NCBI RefSeq assembly: GCF_003316765.1
Contig: NZ_NIJF01000066.1
Span: forward strand, 97,522 to 161,521
From: Bacillus sp. P14.5
Lineage (GTDB): Bacteria; Bacillota; Bacilli; Bacillales; Bacillaceae_B
Length of the DNA stretch: 64,000 bases
Direction: 5' to 3'
The notes beneath the pieces were generated by a model that was given only the letters and a program-made list of their open reading frames with translations, was not told where the DNA came from and searched no databases. Below, piece by piece: positions 37,885 through 47,879 of this stretch (its first letter is position 1; each line of letters begins with the position of its first letter). Position numbers and translations under genes: made by a program.

Positions 37885-39057
37885 ATGACTACTAAACCTA
37901 ATATTTTTCGATTTGCAACTAAAGAACTGACACAAGATGCATTTCTTTGTTGGAGTCTATCTTGGGCAAACCAAACAGAGAACATAGCCATGAGGCAATT
38001 TTCGATTGATTTATTGGGTGAGATGCTGGCTTTTCATAATATTAAAATCTCGGGGCTTGATGGTTTAGAAAGACTGGAAGTAATCAGGCAGCATAAGAAT
38101 ATTGATATCCTTCTTCGTTTTAGGATTAACAGTATACACTATCGAATAATCATCGAGGATAAGACAAATACATCCATGCATTCGGAACAGCTGGAGCGGT
38201 ACTTTGATGAAATCAGGAGTGAACCTTGTGACGGAATGCCGGAAATCTTAGGTGTTTACTATAAGACAGGTTTTATTTTTGACAATGAGATAAGATATAT
38301 TAATGATTTTAATAACACTATAGGAAAGTTTAAAGTTTTTAATAGACAAGACATGATTGAGCTTATGAAAAAGTATCAAGCTGTAGTAAAAAGTGATTTA
38401 TTTCATGATTATTACGAGTATTTATGTGAGATTCAAAGAGAAGAAGATGAAATAAAAATGCATCTTAATTCCAGTGATAATAAGCAGTTTACCAACGCTC
38501 TGAAGACCCAGGTTGGTCAATGGATATTTATGAAGGAATTATTCTCCAGAATGGAAGGTGATTTCCATATTTATCGAGGAAATAGCAGCGGAAGACCTTG
38601 GACACAATGCTCTTTCATAAAAGTAAATACAAGTTTGAAGTTTCCGGAGTCATTATTTTATAGATTAGATAGACGCTCAGAAGGTGTTTATCTATCGCTG
38701 CGGCAATATTATAATTACCAAAATCAAGACATAGTCCGGTATGTAAATAGTCCTGTAAGTGTGATAAGAGAAGAAAAGGTGTCCAGGCTGAATGAATTAA
38801 GAAGGTTATTTGATGAAACAATTGATCAAATAGGAGAACGCAGCCCTGGAATTCTCCTGGAGACAGGAAAAAGAGTCCCTGATTATGCTGGAAAGAAAGA
38901 ATCGGAGGTCGGTGTTTTCTTTCTTAAAGGTCCTAATTCACCAGATAAAATAAAGAGGTTCATTCCTGAGTTTCATAGCTTGTTTGTTAAGAAAGTTATT
39001 GAGAAAGAGGGCTGGGGTTTTGAAACATATAAGGAGGACAGTGGGATAGTTCACTAG
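37885..39057 (+). CDS. PD-(D/E)XK nuclease superfamily protein
   Basis: A 390-residue soluble protein. The nuclease core is in the first 130 residues: KELTQDAFLCWSLSW, then HKNIDILLRFRIN (catalytic D), YRIIIEDKTNTSMHSEQLER (E-x-K) and a following YFDEIRSE helix. This is the typical arrangement of PD-(D/E)XK family proteins of unknown role in Bacillus. ATG 37885 follows AAGGAGAAG. Could be a defence or DNA-processing nuclease; the C-terminal half is unassigned. Confidence 0.8.
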   Translation: MTTKPNIFRFATKELTQDAFLCWSLSWANQTENIAMRQFSIDLLGEMLAFHNIKISGLDGLERLEVIRQHKNIDILLRFRINSIHYRIIIEDKTNTSMHSEQLERYFDEIRSEPCDGMPEILGVYYKTGFIFDNEIRYINDFNNTIGKFKVFNRQDMIELMKKYQAVVKSDLFHDYYEYLCEIQREEDEIKMHLNSSDNKQFTNALKTQVGQWIFMKELFSRMEGDFHIYRGNSSGRPWTQCSFIKVNTSLKFPESLFYRLDRRSEGVYLSLRQYYNYQNQDIVRYVNSPVSVIREEKVSRLNELRRLFDETIDQIGERSPGILLETGKRVPDYAGKKESEVGVFFLKGPNSPDKIKRFIPEFHSLFVKKVIEKEGWGFETYKEDSGIVH

Positions 39058-39082
39058 TGAACTGTCCCACTGTCCCAATCCC
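39050..39082. repeat. GGGACA-family short inverted repeat
   Basis: GTGGGATAGTTCACTAGTGA followed by ACTGTCCCACTGTCCC. It overlaps the stop codon of the nuclease gene and lies between convergent genes, so it may act as terminator. Confidence 0.5.
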
Positions 39083-39087
39083 CTAGA

Positions 39088-40404
39088 CTAACTCCTCACA
39101 AGTATATTAATAATCTCCTGCCCGAATTCCTCTGCCTTTTTTGGCCCAATTCCATCTATCTTTAATAGTTGATCCATCGTGACTGGCCTTTTTTCAAGAA
39201 TCAATTCTAAGGTGTTATTTGTAAAAACGTAGTATGGTTTAACATTCAATTCCTTGGATCGGGTGGTTCTGAGTTGGGTTAGATCCGATCTGGCTTTTTC
39301 AGTACTTTGTTTTCTAGGCTGAATAGCTGGTTTCACTATTGGTGCAGGTTCCTTTAATGGAGAGTTTTTAGTACTGTGGCTCTTTATAATAGACACTATT
39401 TCTTTACCGTACTCCTCCACTTTTTTAGGGCCGATGCCTTCAATTTCTAAAAGCTGTCCCAGCGTGAGTGGTTTTTTCTCAAGCAGACTCTCAAGAATCT
39501 TGTTTGTAAAAATATGATAGGGTTTCACGTTGGATTCCCTTGAACGTTTTAGACGAAATTCTGTCAGGGCTGCTTTTAAGTTCTCTTCCTTTGGATTGTT
39601 CTTGCTTTCAGAAGGGTAATTGGCAGCTTCAACCTGTGGTGATGTCTGAGGTTTTTCTATCAAGTACTCCTCAGGGTTAAACACTTTTTCTTTACTGAAT
39701 TTTAGGATCGTATCAGCTATTCCATACAGCTGTTGGTCGGACATGAATACTGGTGACTTCTTTTCTAATTCATTTTTTATAAAATGTTTGATTTGGTCAT
39801 GCCGCAAAACATTTGATTGGATATATGCCGGGGCATTCTTGGAGACTTCTAATATCGTTTTAGGGTTTGCGAAAGTAACAGCATATTTAACAGGGCAGTT
39901 TTCTATTGCTCCTTCGTCTTTAAGAAGCTTTTCAAGGATGGCTACGTGCCGTTCTACTTGATTGATCGGGCTGTACATTCCTTCTTTGTTTACCACTCTG
40001 TTGCTCTTTGTAATGATTCGTTGAAATTCTCCTTTATCCGTAACGCGGATATTGCCAAACAGCTTCTTTACTTCGATTATCATAATGAATTTATGGGTCA
40101 GAACCACAAAATCTAATTGAGCGGAATAATCCTCATACTCGATATACACATCGTGCAGGATAACCAATGGGAGCATAGAGTGCTGCAGTTCAAATAATAC
40201 GTTCTTCTCTCCTGTTTGACCTATAGTGAATAATTTCAACTGGCTTGCTGCTTTCTTCAAATCGAAGGAGGGATCATTTTCTTCTGCCAATCTGGTTAGG
40301 GCCGTTATTGTAGAGGAATTCTCATTAAACGGTTTATAAATCTTGGGTTCTTTTAGTTCTCTTTTATCAGTTAGGACATTGAGGACGTTTTTAAGAAAAG
40401 ACAT
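39088..40404 (-). CDS. NERD-domain protein with two HRDC-like domains, paralogue A
   Basis: 438 residues. N-terminal ~200 residues form a NERD (nuclease-related) domain: VLHDVYIEYEDYSAQLDFVV-type start, then DFVVLTHKFIMIIEVKKLFG with the E-x-K active-site pair and GEFQRII. Two HRDC-like helical modules follow, each with YHIFTNKILESLLEKKPLTL/GIGPKKVEEYGKEIV and YVFTNNTLELILEKRPVTM/GIGPKKAEEFGQEII. ATG 40404 starts MSFLKNVLNVLTDKREL. Nearly identical to the gene at 49431-50750. Confidence 0.85.
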   Translation of the reverse strand: MSFLKNVLNVLTDKRELKEPKIYKPFNENSSTITALTRLAEENDPSFDLKKAASQLKLFTIGQTGEKNVLFELQHSMLPLVILHDVYIEYEDYSAQLDFVVLTHKFIMIIEVKKLFGNIRVTDKGEFQRIITKSNRVVNKEGMYSPINQVERHVAILEKLLKDEGAIENCPVKYAVTFANPKTILEVSKNAPAYIQSNVLRHDQIKHFIKNELEKKSPVFMSDQQLYGIADTILKFSKEKVFNPEEYLIEKPQTSPQVEAANYPSESKNNPKEENLKAALTEFRLKRSRESNVKPYHIFTNKILESLLEKKPLTLGQLLEIEGIGPKKVEEYGKEIVSIIKSHSTKNSPLKEPAPIVKPAIQPRKQSTEKARSDLTQLRTTRSKELNVKPYYVFTNNTLELILEKRPVTMDQLLKIDGIGPKKAEEFGQEIINILVRS

Positions 40405-40674
40405 TCTTTACCCCGCTTTCGAAGTTTTTTTGGAATATCATGTAACTTTTTGTCATTTATGGTTTTATTATAGCAAATAGTGGAAAGTTTTTGGGGGGAG
40501 TATTTGTTTTATAGCCGGAAAATTAAGGGTGCCTCATCCCGTGAATTAGTGATGATTAACTCTTGGATTGACCCTTCCTCAGCTCAATAAAATCCTGTCA
40601 GTTTTTGTCGAACGGTAGAAGTTGTTTAAAGAGATCATCTGAGTAATAATGGATGATTGGAGGTAGATGACATC

Positions 40675-41244
40675 ATGATGAAAACAGGATTTATTTTGTT
40701 GGCTTCGTTACTAGTTTTAGTTGGGTGTGGCACTAATGAAGCAGTTCAAGAAGAGGAAACCGAGGTAATGGAACAGGTAGAATTACCTGAGGAAGAGGTA
40801 GAAGAGGCACCAATAGTGGAATCAGAAGAAACAATTCCTGAGGAAGCGGTTATTGAAGAAGAACAACCAGTTGAAGAATCGGACGTCGCTGAAGAAGCGG
40901 TTGAAGTTCAAGAGTAAGAATTATTATCCATAACATCTGAAGAAATAAATGCTATAGTTAATTCTTACATTGGAATAGAAGACATTCCAGCCGATGTTTC
41001 TTTTGAAAATGGTGAAATAAACACGACGATTCATTTAGAATCGGATGGTTCAATTCCTTTGATTGATTTAGCTGTGAACAGATACAGTCAGCTGTCAGAT
41101 GAGTTACTATACTATGAAGGCTGGGGAGTACTAACTGTTACATTCCCGGGTGTCGGCACAGTCAGCATGAATCGTATGGAAAAAGAAACAAATGATTATG
41201 GAGATTATTTTCCTATGGCGACGATAGAAGAAAGATTATATTAA
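40675..41244 (+). pseudogene. Lipoprotein interrupted by an in-frame stop
   Basis: Signal MMKTGFILLASLLVLVGCGT with lipobox LVGC, followed by an extremely acidic Glu/Val-rich linker and an in-frame TAA at 40915-40917. The same frame continues in coding style (ITSEEINAIVNSYIGIEDIP, LIDLAVNRYSQLSDELLYYE, WGVLTVTFPGVGTVSMNRM) to TAA 41244. ATG 40675 follows GGAGG by 10 bases. The original product would be ~189 residues: acidic spacer plus a globular domain of unknown family. The stop is a substitution, unlike the frameshifts elsewhere. Confidence 0.65.
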
Positions 41245-41393
41245 GAGAGCAAGGCGCGGGACAGAAGGCAAGATTAGATTCTCGATCAGGAACAGTTCTT
41301 CTCCATTGAAGAGGGACATGTCATGTCGCCATGCTGCTTGTGTTCATAAGATTCTACCACATTCGCCATATTATTTTTCGCCAATAGTTTTAC

Positions 41394-41437
41394 AAAAACC
41401 CTGCAGATTAACACTCTAGTAATCTTGCAGGGTTTTT
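41394..41437 (+). terminator. Intrinsic terminator
   Basis: AAACCCTGCAGATTA pairs with TAATCTTGCAGGGTTTTT (one bulge). A diverged half-copy of the left arm occurs at 15833. Confidence 0.85.
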
Positions 41438-41538
41438 ATTATGAAATCTTCTAACGTGGGAGTTCTTCATTTTACAATTCATCTCTAGGGACAATTCTTG
41501 CTTTCAGGTTCTTGGATAATTTCTAATCATAAATTAGA

Positions 41539-41569
41539 GTATCAGCGGACTCCTGCTGATGCCTTTTTT
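41539..41569 (+). terminator. Intrinsic terminator
   Basis: ATCAGC (41541-41546) pairs with GCTGAT (41555-41560), then GCC and six T. No gene ends close upstream, so it may serve a small unseen transcript or readthrough control. Confidence 0.65.
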
Positions 41570-41703
41570 ATATTATTTGTTTTGTAGCAGAGCTTGTGGA
41601 GGGGGAAACGTATCTTTCCATCCGTCCCCGCTATTCATTTTTTAGGCATATTTTCTCATGATTTTGGTATTTATTAGTTATAACCAAGAAAGGGGTTTTG
41701 CTG

Positions 41704-42500
41704 ATGAATTGTCCTGACTGCCAACATGTGAATAATGGGGGGAACTTTTGTGAACAGTGCGGTACCAAGTTAACCTCAGCGTATTCTCCTCCTGATCCTC
41801 CATCTCATATGCAGCCGGTTCAGGGAGGGGCAGGTCAATATGTGCAGACAGCTCAAGCTGTTCCGCCTCCTAATCCGAATGTTCACTTGGAGAATGCCAA
41901 ACAAGCTTCAAAAATGTATTTCAGTTACTTTATGACTGTTCTAAAGTCGCCCATGGCTGCCACGCAGAATACTAACAGAGAACAGCTTACAAATGGATTG
42001 ATCTCTATTGGTTTATTTGCTCTTATCATACCGCTGATTATATATTTCAGCCTCGATCCTTCCAGTGACGGTGCTTTCATGGAGTTTGTGGTCAAACCTG
42101 CGTTTTCATATGGAATATTCATCCTTCTCATTGCTTCCTATACGTATGTTTCAATCAAGCTTGGGAAGGCTTCTGCTGGTTATACCGATGTCATCGCAAG
42201 ATTTGGATCCATGCTCATTCCTTTTTAGGCTTATTTTTCATTGCCCTGATTATGTCGCTTATTGATATGAAGTTGTTTCCTGTCCTGCTGGGAATTGGTT
42301 TCTTCGGTTCCGTTTTTATATTGCCGCCGCTTGTTATTTCAAGTTTTAAAAAAGACACGTCCTCGGGTCTTGATGTGCTCTATGGTACATTGCTGACGTA
42401 TCTGGCCATCTTCCTTACATTTATCGTAATGGCAGCATTCATCATTGCGACACTGATAGACCTTATACAATATCAATTAGAATCACTGATTCCATTTTGA
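41704..42500 (+). pseudogene. Zinc-ribbon membrane protein, frameshifted
   Basis: Begins with a zinc ribbon (MNCPDCQHVNNGGNFCEQCG), a Pro/Gln-rich linker, then several helices (LISIGLFALIIPLIIYF). It stops at TAG 42226 inside FGSMLIPF because the T tract at 42222-42226 is five long; one more T gives FLGLFFIALIMSLIDMK and a continuous protein to TGA 42500. ATG 41704 follows AAAGGGG. It is probably paired with the next zinc-ribbon gene, 23 bases on. Confidence 0.7.
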
Positions 42501-42523
42501 TTATTAAATGAAGAGGTGATGAA

Positions 42524-44161
42524 ATGAGGTATTGTAAACAGTGCGGAAGTGCTCTGACAGAAAAGGCATCCTTCTGTAATAACTGCGGGGAAATTGTCTC
42601 TCCTAAGAAAGAGAAGCCAGATCGTCGCTGCAAAAGTTGCGGAAAGGAAATCGGTGAAGGCCTTGAATGGTGTCCGGACTGCAACCCTCCAGCTGATGAG
42701 AGGAAAAGGTTTTGCGGGCATTGTGGGGAGAAAATAGGTGAAGGTGACCAGGAATGTCCAATATGCAGGGTGACATCTGAGCAGACTGCCTATTGTAAAA
42801 GCTGTGGAACAATAATTGCATTTCATGAAACCTTCTGTGTTCTTTGCATGCAGCAAGCTCCTGGGCCCGGACAGTCCGTTTATTCTCCGCCTTCCACTAA
42901 AAAGCGGAAGCCGCGCAAGTGGTTTATAGCAGTGGCGATAACAGCAGTATTGATGGCTGGCGGAGGGATATATGGCTATTTCTATGTCCAGGATGCATCC
43001 TCCCCTTCACATACTGTGGAACCTTTCATTAAGGCAGTTCAAGCTCAGGATGCTGCGAAGCTAAGTGCCATTCTTAAGGAAGAAAATCCTGGGTTGAAGG
43101 AATCGGAAGTTGGAGAGTTTATAAATGATCTGCATTCTCACCCGGAAGTAATGGAGAATGCCCTGAGGAATATGAAGCAGCAAGAAACATCCTTGGCGGC
43201 CGGGAACCCTTTTTCTCAACCTTTTTTATTTGAATTAAAGCAATCAGCGGAGAAGAAGTGGATGCTTATCGATCAATATAGCATTGATCTGCTGCCTGTT
43301 TCATTTACCGTGGAAACGGATAGGGACGCCCGGGTCTGGATCAATGAGCAGGAAATCCCCCCATCCGGAACCGAAGTAAGGCAGTCCGCGGATGAGCTTC
43401 CTGGCAGTTTTAACATGAAAGCGATTAAGGATGGAGATTATGGAACCTTCGAAGTCACGGAGGAAATGATGATCTGGGAAACAAGAAAGGGTCCCATCCC
43501 TCTCTATTTCCAGGAGGAATATGTCACTGTCACTTCGGATGCCGAGGGAGCAGAGGTTTTTCTTGATGGAAAGCTATATGGGAAAATTGAGGGTGCGGAT
43601 ATAAAGATTGGACCGGTTGCAGAAGGTGAAGTGATAACCATCAGCGGAAAATACAGTTATCCATGGGGAGATGTGTTCACCGATGATATTCAGGCTGGCG
43701 GATCTGAAAGTGTCGATTTAACCTTCCCTCTCAATACCGCTGCCATTCGTACTGAGGTAATAGATGCTCTTGTTCGTTATAACACATCTTATATCGAATC
43801 CATTACCTATGTTGACTCTTCATTGCTGCAGAACGTGAAGGGAAAACAACTTCAGGAGATGCAAAAGACCATCAAAAATTTACAGCAGCGGAAAATTACC
43901 TATGGAGGGCGTTTGGATAATATGATATTTGACGGTTCCTCCTTTTCAATCGAAGAAAGGGATGGCACGTATTTTGCCAGCATAAATGTCGAGGAGCGAT
44001 ATACAAGCAGCTGGAATGATCCATCCGACTCTGCGGCTGCGACCTTCATACCAAAGAAGTATTTCTTTACGTATTATTGTGAATACGACCTTTCCGCCAA
44101 TGAGTGGTATGTGGTTGAATCCAAGGAACATAAAAGCTTGATTATACAAGATCCTATCTAG
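42524..44161 (+). CDS. TcaA/YvbJ-like zinc-ribbon membrane protein
   Basis: 545 residues. Four CxxC-CxxC zinc ribbons (Cys 4/7/18/21, 36/39/50/53, 64/67/78/81, 91/94/105/108), a basic patch, one transmembrane helix at ~133-154, then a large extracellular part with TcaA-like domains and the PEGA-like stretch VTVTSDAEGAEVFLDGKLYG. In the S. aureus relative TcaA this architecture is linked to cell-wall antibiotic response. ATG 42524 is preceded by GAGGTGATGAA. Confidence 0.8.
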   Translation: MRYCKQCGSALTEKASFCNNCGEIVSPKKEKPDRRCKSCGKEIGEGLEWCPDCNPPADERKRFCGHCGEKIGEGDQECPICRVTSEQTAYCKSCGTIIAFHETFCVLCMQQAPGPGQSVYSPPSTKKRKPRKWFIAVAITAVLMAGGGIYGYFYVQDASSPSHTVEPFIKAVQAQDAAKLSAILKEENPGLKESEVGEFINDLHSHPEVMENALRNMKQQETSLAAGNPFSQPFLFELKQSAEKKWMLIDQYSIDLLPVSFTVETDRDARVWINEQEIPPSGTEVRQSADELPGSFNMKAIKDGDYGTFEVTEEMMIWETRKGPIPLYFQEEYVTVTSDAEGAEVFLDGKLYGKIEGADIKIGPVAEGEVITISGKYSYPWGDVFTDDIQAGGSESVDLTFPLNTAAIRTEVIDALVRYNTSYIESITYVDSSLLQNVKGKQLQEMQKTIKNLQQRKITYGGRLDNMIFDGSSFSIEERDGTYFASINVEERYTSSWNDPSDSAAATFIPKKYFFTYYCEYDLSANEWYVVESKEHKSLIIQDPI

Positions 44162-44164
44162 AGT

Positions 44165-44200
44165 GCTGGCCCCAGGGACGTGTTCCTTGTCCCCTTCCAT
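44165..44200. repeat. GGGACA-family short repeat
   Basis: CCCCAGGGACGTGTTCCTTG then TCCCCTTCC, four bases after the TcaA-like gene stop. Confidence 0.5.
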
Positions 44201-44332
44201 TATGAGTATCGGAAAAAATTGGAGCAGCGGCAAGGTTGGAAAGTATAGATTTTGTCGAAGAGTTTTTCTTTTCTGGAAATTTTTAGTTCGTTATAATGAA
44301 AAAGAGAGTAAATTTTCCTAAGGGGGATGAAG

Positions 44333-44635
44333 ATGGCAAAGATCATTGTGACTTACGACCAGCCAAAAGACCAGGAAGGTTTTGACAAGCATTATCATGA
44401 AATTCATGTTCCGCTGGTACAAAAAGTGCCGAATTTAAAAGGTGCCGAAGTCCATCGTGTACTGCAAACGATGTACACTGAAGAAAAATTATACTTAATA
44501 GCTGAACTGCAGTTTGAAAGTCCGGAGATTTTGACTCAGGCACTGGCCACGCCTGAATTCCAGGAAGTACAGGGTGATGTGAAAAATCTTGTAACTTACC
44601 TGAACAAGCCTCCGGTAGTGGCAATCGTAGATTGA
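44333..44635 (+). CDS. EthD family protein
   Basis: A 100-residue ferredoxin-like-fold protein: MAKIIVTYDQPKDQEGFDKH then YHEIHVPLVQKVPNLKGAEV, typical EthD. ATG 44333 is six bases after AGGGGG; ATG 44327 abuts the RBS. EthD proteins bind or process small organic molecules; substrate unknown. A terminator follows. Confidence 0.85.
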   Translation: MAKIIVTYDQPKDQEGFDKHYHEIHVPLVQKVPNLKGAEVHRVLQTMYTEEKLYLIAELQFESPEILTQALATPEFQEVQGDVKNLVTYLNKPPVVAIVD

Positions 44636-44742
44636 TTTTTTGAGAGTTTAAAGGTATTCCTTCTCAAGGTGCCTTTTATTAAGGTATGTACCTTTTCTGT
44701 CTTCAAAGGTCCCGCTTCCCGAAGACCGGGTATAAGAAGAAG

Positions 44743-44771
44743 GCATCAGTCTTAGTGGCTGATGCTTTTTT
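44743..44771 (+). terminator. Intrinsic terminator after EthD gene
   Basis: GCATCAG (44743-44749) pairs with CTGATGC (44759-44765), then six T. Confidence 0.85.
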
Positions 44772-44941
44772 ATGTGCAAATAACATGCCCCAATGTCCCG
44801 GAAAAGTAACATAGAGAAAAGAGACTTCAAATTATTCTAAACACAATTCCTCATGTTTAAAACCGCTTATTAAACAAAAAACCGTTAAAGCGGTGACAAT
44901 ATACCTGTCTTTCCTCCCAATTGAAAAACATTCAAAAAAAC

Positions 44942-44975
44942 CATTGACCCACTCTGTCAAAATAAGATAGACTTA
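44942..44975 (+). promoter_or_regulatory. Candidate SigA promoter
   Basis: TTGACC, 18-base spacer, TAGACT, about 35 bases before the amidohydrolase-like leader fragment at 45010. Assigned by eye only. Confidence 0.35.
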
Positions 44976-45009
44976 CAAACAATTTAAATAATTCAGAAAG
45001 AGAGGTTGG

Positions 45010-45120
45010 ATGACGAAAAGAATTTTCTTAAAAGCCAGTTTGTTAATTGATAGGAATGGGGGACTTGATGCTGTACACCATGGCGGAAAAGCAATAGAAC
45101 TGGAGCTGATTAAAGACTAG
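45010..45120 (+). pseudogene. N-terminal stump of an amidohydrolase
   Basis: 36 codons starting MTKRIFLKASLLIDRNGGLD after GAGAGGTT, ending in TAG. The opening matches the beta-strand start of metal-dependent amidohydrolases (LKNATLIDGNGG-like), as in the full gene at 46586. It is either a deletion relic or a leader peptide. Confidence 0.4.
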
Positions 45121-45298
45121 GAAGCTCGCAGGCTTAACCGCGGTTGACGGAAATCCAGCGGAAGATATCGCTGGATGTCAAACAACCTAAAACAGGTACA
45201 TGTCGGCGGGAGGAAATAAACGTAGTTTCACTGTAAAGAAAGAAGCAGAACTAGTCTAAGTGAATGATGACCCAAATAAAATAATGGAGGCGATTATA

Positions 45299-46501
45299 TT
45301 GTTAAATGAACCAGTTGTAGCCACGATGCTTATCCTTGCATTGATTGCGGTCGGGGAAGTCATCTCCATTAAGACCAGGGCAAGGGTGCCGATGCTGTTA
45401 GTCGTGTCGTTAGGCTATCTTGTCTTAATGTGGGTCGGTGTCATTCCGAAAGATCTTGTAGAGAACTCCACGTTTTCGATGGTTGGGGCAGTGTTGATCG
45501 CCCCATTGATTGTACATATGGGGACACTGATTCCTATGAAAATCATCAGACAGCAGTATAAATCGGTGGTGATCGCCCTGCTGGGAATCGTTATTGCTGC
45601 CGGGACCATCCTGGTGACGGTTTCCCCGATCTTTGGCTACAATACAGCGGCTGCCGGAACCGGACCGCTTACGGGTGGAATCATCGCCTTTGTTATAACT
45701 TCTGAAAAGTTACAGGCGTTAGGCTTAACAACTCTTATCACAATCCCTATTATTGTCCTTTCTCTTCAAAGCCTGATCGGACTTCCGCTGACGACTTACT
45801 TCCTGCGTCGTTATGCAGTAAAAGTGAAAGAGCAAATGGGAAGCAATCTTTATGTTGCTGCGGCAAGTGAAGCTGCCGTTCGACAAGAATCATTGGACCA
45901 AGCGGAAGTAGAAGAAGAAGAGCCTGTAAAGAAAAGCTGGATTCCTGATCGGTACGCCACTTCATCAATTCTATTGTTTCAATTGTTTTTGGGCGGATCG
46001 CTAGCAGTCGTGGCCGGAAATCTGACAGGAGTTCACTTCAGTATCTGGGCGCTCGTTATTGGGTTGGCTGGAACGTTGAGCGGCTTCTACCGCGACAACA
46101 TGATGGAGCGCGCCAATTCCTTCGGTGTTGGAATGGTGGGTGTCATCTTCGTCATCATTCCTTCTATGAATCAAGTAACGTTCAGCTTGTTTTTACAAAA
46201 CCTGCCGGCTGTGGCCATGATTCTTGTTATTGGATCAGTAGGCATCATCCTTGGAGGATTCGTGGGAGCCAAGCTGGTGAAATGGGATGCGGACAAAGGA
46301 ATTCCAGTTGCACTGACAGCGATGTACGGATTCCCTGGAGATTATCTTGTATGTGAGGAAGTCAGCCGAAGTGTAGGAGAAACGAAAGAAGAGCAGGAGT
46401 ATATCTTTAATGAAATTTTATCTCCAATGCTGGTAGGTGGATTTACGACTGTAACCATCGCATCCATTTTCATCGCAAGCATCCTTATGGGGACATTATA
46501 G
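45299..46501 (+). CDS. Polytopic membrane transporter of unknown specificity
   Basis: About 400 residues with ~11 helices in two halves, separated by a charged loop (QEEES-type acid-rich: DQAEVEEEEPVKKSW). Shows internal symmetry suggested by GPLTGGIIAFVIT and KGIPVALTAMYGFPGDYLVC, reminiscent of GltS-like/2HCT-type secondary carriers. TTG 45299 is eight bases after GGAGG; GTG 45260 lacks spacing. Linked to two amidohydrolases downstream, so it may import their substrate. No precise family recognised. Confidence 0.65.
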   Translation: MLNEPVVATMLILALIAVGEVISIKTRARVPMLLVVSLGYLVLMWVGVIPKDLVENSTFSMVGAVLIAPLIVHMGTLIPMKIIRQQYKSVVIALLGIVIAAGTILVTVSPIFGYNTAAAGTGPLTGGIIAFVITSEKLQALGLTTLITIPIIVLSLQSLIGLPLTTYFLRRYAVKVKEQMGSNLYVAAASEAAVRQESLDQAEVEEEEPVKKSWIPDRYATSSILLFQLFLGGSLAVVAGNLTGVHFSIWALVIGLAGTLSGFYRDNMMERANSFGVGMVGVIFVIIPSMNQVTFSLFLQNLPAVAMILVIGSVGIILGGFVGAKLVKWDADKGIPVALTAMYGFPGDYLVCEEVSRSVGETKEEQEYIFNEILSPMLVGGFTTVTIASIFIASILMGTL

Positions 46502-46560
46502 CGGGACAAGGGGACAGGTCCCGTGTCCCGGGGACAATGAACCTGTCCCTCTGTCTCGAA
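46501..46560. repeat. GGGACA-family palindromic repeat
   Basis: GCGGGACAAGGGGACAGGTC, CCGTGTCCCGGGGACAATG and AACCTGTCCCTCTGTCTCG. It begins at the transporter stop codon and contains complementary arms. Confidence 0.65.
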
Positions 46561-46585
46561 AACTCTTAATCTAATGGAGGAAACT

Positions 46586-47794
46586 ATGAAAACAAAACTA
46601 ACCAACATTCAATTATTTGACGGGAAAAGCTCCAGCTTAACTAAAACTACTATTCTATTTGATGAAAAAGCGATCCTTGCCATCGGTGCCCTGGCGCAGG
46701 ATGCAGATGCAGATCAAGTTTTCGATGGAGAAGGCTTAACCTGTGTGCCCGGTTTGATCGACTGCCACGTCCACCTCACAATGGATGGAAATGCAGATCC
46801 TTTTGTTGACAGCCTCGGGAATACCGAAGCGGACGATGCTTATAAGGCTTATCGCAATGCTCAAAAGCAAATTGAGAGTGGTGTCGTGACGGTCCGTAAC
46901 GTCGGCTCCAAAGCCAATGTGGATATTGCGCTCCGTAATGCGATCGAGAAAGGGGTCGTCAAGGGTCCGAGAATTGTTGCTTCAGGGGAGCCGATCGTCA
47001 TGACAGGCGGCCATGGCCATACGATGGCAATCGAAGCGGACGGTGTCGATGAGGTTCGGAAAGCGGCCCGTACCCAGTTGAAAAAAGGGGCGGATCTCCT
47101 TAAGCTGATGGCAACCGGAGGCGTCATGACACCAGGTGTCGATCCAAACTCCCCGCAGCTTGGTGAAGATGAACTGCGATGCGCCTGTACAGAGGCTTCA
47201 AATGCAGGGAAAACCACTGCAGCGCACGCACAGGGAGTGGAGGGAATCAAAAATGCGATCCGTGCCGGCATCACAACGGTAGAACATGGTATTTACCTGG
47301 ATGATGAGGCGATCGACATGATGCTACAGCGGGGAACCTTCCTCGTCCCGACACTTGCCGCACCCTATAACATCGTAGAGTACGGTCTCGAATCCGGGAT
47401 ACCGAAACATGCGGTGGAGAAAGCAGAGAGTGTAATGGGAGACCACCAGAAGAGCTTCTACCAAGCTTATAAAAAAGGCGTGAAGATCGCTGCCGGCACA
47501 GACGCCGGGACACCGTTTAACAGGCACGGTGACTTTGTGACCGAGCTGGAGCTCATGGTGAAGAACGGGATGAAGAATGATGATGTACTGCGTTCCGCGA
47601 CGAAAACAGCTTCGGAAGCCATGAGGATCGACACTATAACAGGAACCGTGGAAGTAGGAAAGTCTGCTGATCTGCTGCTTGTCCAAGGAAATCCATTAGA
47701 AAACATTTCCGATTTGCGCAAGGTCGTAAAAGTCTTCAAAGAGGGTGAATGCTATTTTACAAAGGCTCTTTTCGAAAACTTTGTTGCTATTTAA
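46586..47794 (+). CDS. Metal-dependent amidohydrolase (imidazolonepropionase/prolidase-like)
   Basis: A ~402-residue amidohydrolase superfamily enzyme: metal-binding PGLIDCHVHLTMDG, lysine-bearing LLKLMATGGVMTPG, AHAQGVEGIKNAI, TTVEHGIYLDDEAI and IAAGTDAGTPFNRHG (catalytic D). This pattern fits the Xaa-Pro dipeptidase/amidohydrolase group that hydrolyses N-acyl amino acids or dipeptides. ATG 46586 is six bases after GGAGG. Probably works with the neighbouring transporter and M20 peptidase. Confidence 0.88.
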   Translation: MKTKLTNIQLFDGKSSSLTKTTILFDEKAILAIGALAQDADADQVFDGEGLTCVPGLIDCHVHLTMDGNADPFVDSLGNTEADDAYKAYRNAQKQIESGVVTVRNVGSKANVDIALRNAIEKGVVKGPRIVASGEPIVMTGGHGHTMAIEADGVDEVRKAARTQLKKGADLLKLMATGGVMTPGVDPNSPQLGEDELRCACTEASNAGKTTAAHAQGVEGIKNAIRAGITTVEHGIYLDDEAIDMMLQRGTFLVPTLAAPYNIVEYGLESGIPKHAVEKAESVMGDHQKSFYQAYKKGVKIAAGTDAGTPFNRHGDFVTELELMVKNGMKNDDVLRSATKTASEAMRIDTITGTVEVGKSADLLLVQGNPLENISDLRKVVKVFKEGECYFTKALFENFVAI

Positions 47795-47879
47795 CACTTA
47801 TTCTGAAAAATAATCAATAAAATAAGGAATAAACTTGTAATAATGAAAAGAAAAGAGCTACTCTCCCTCAATCAGAGAG

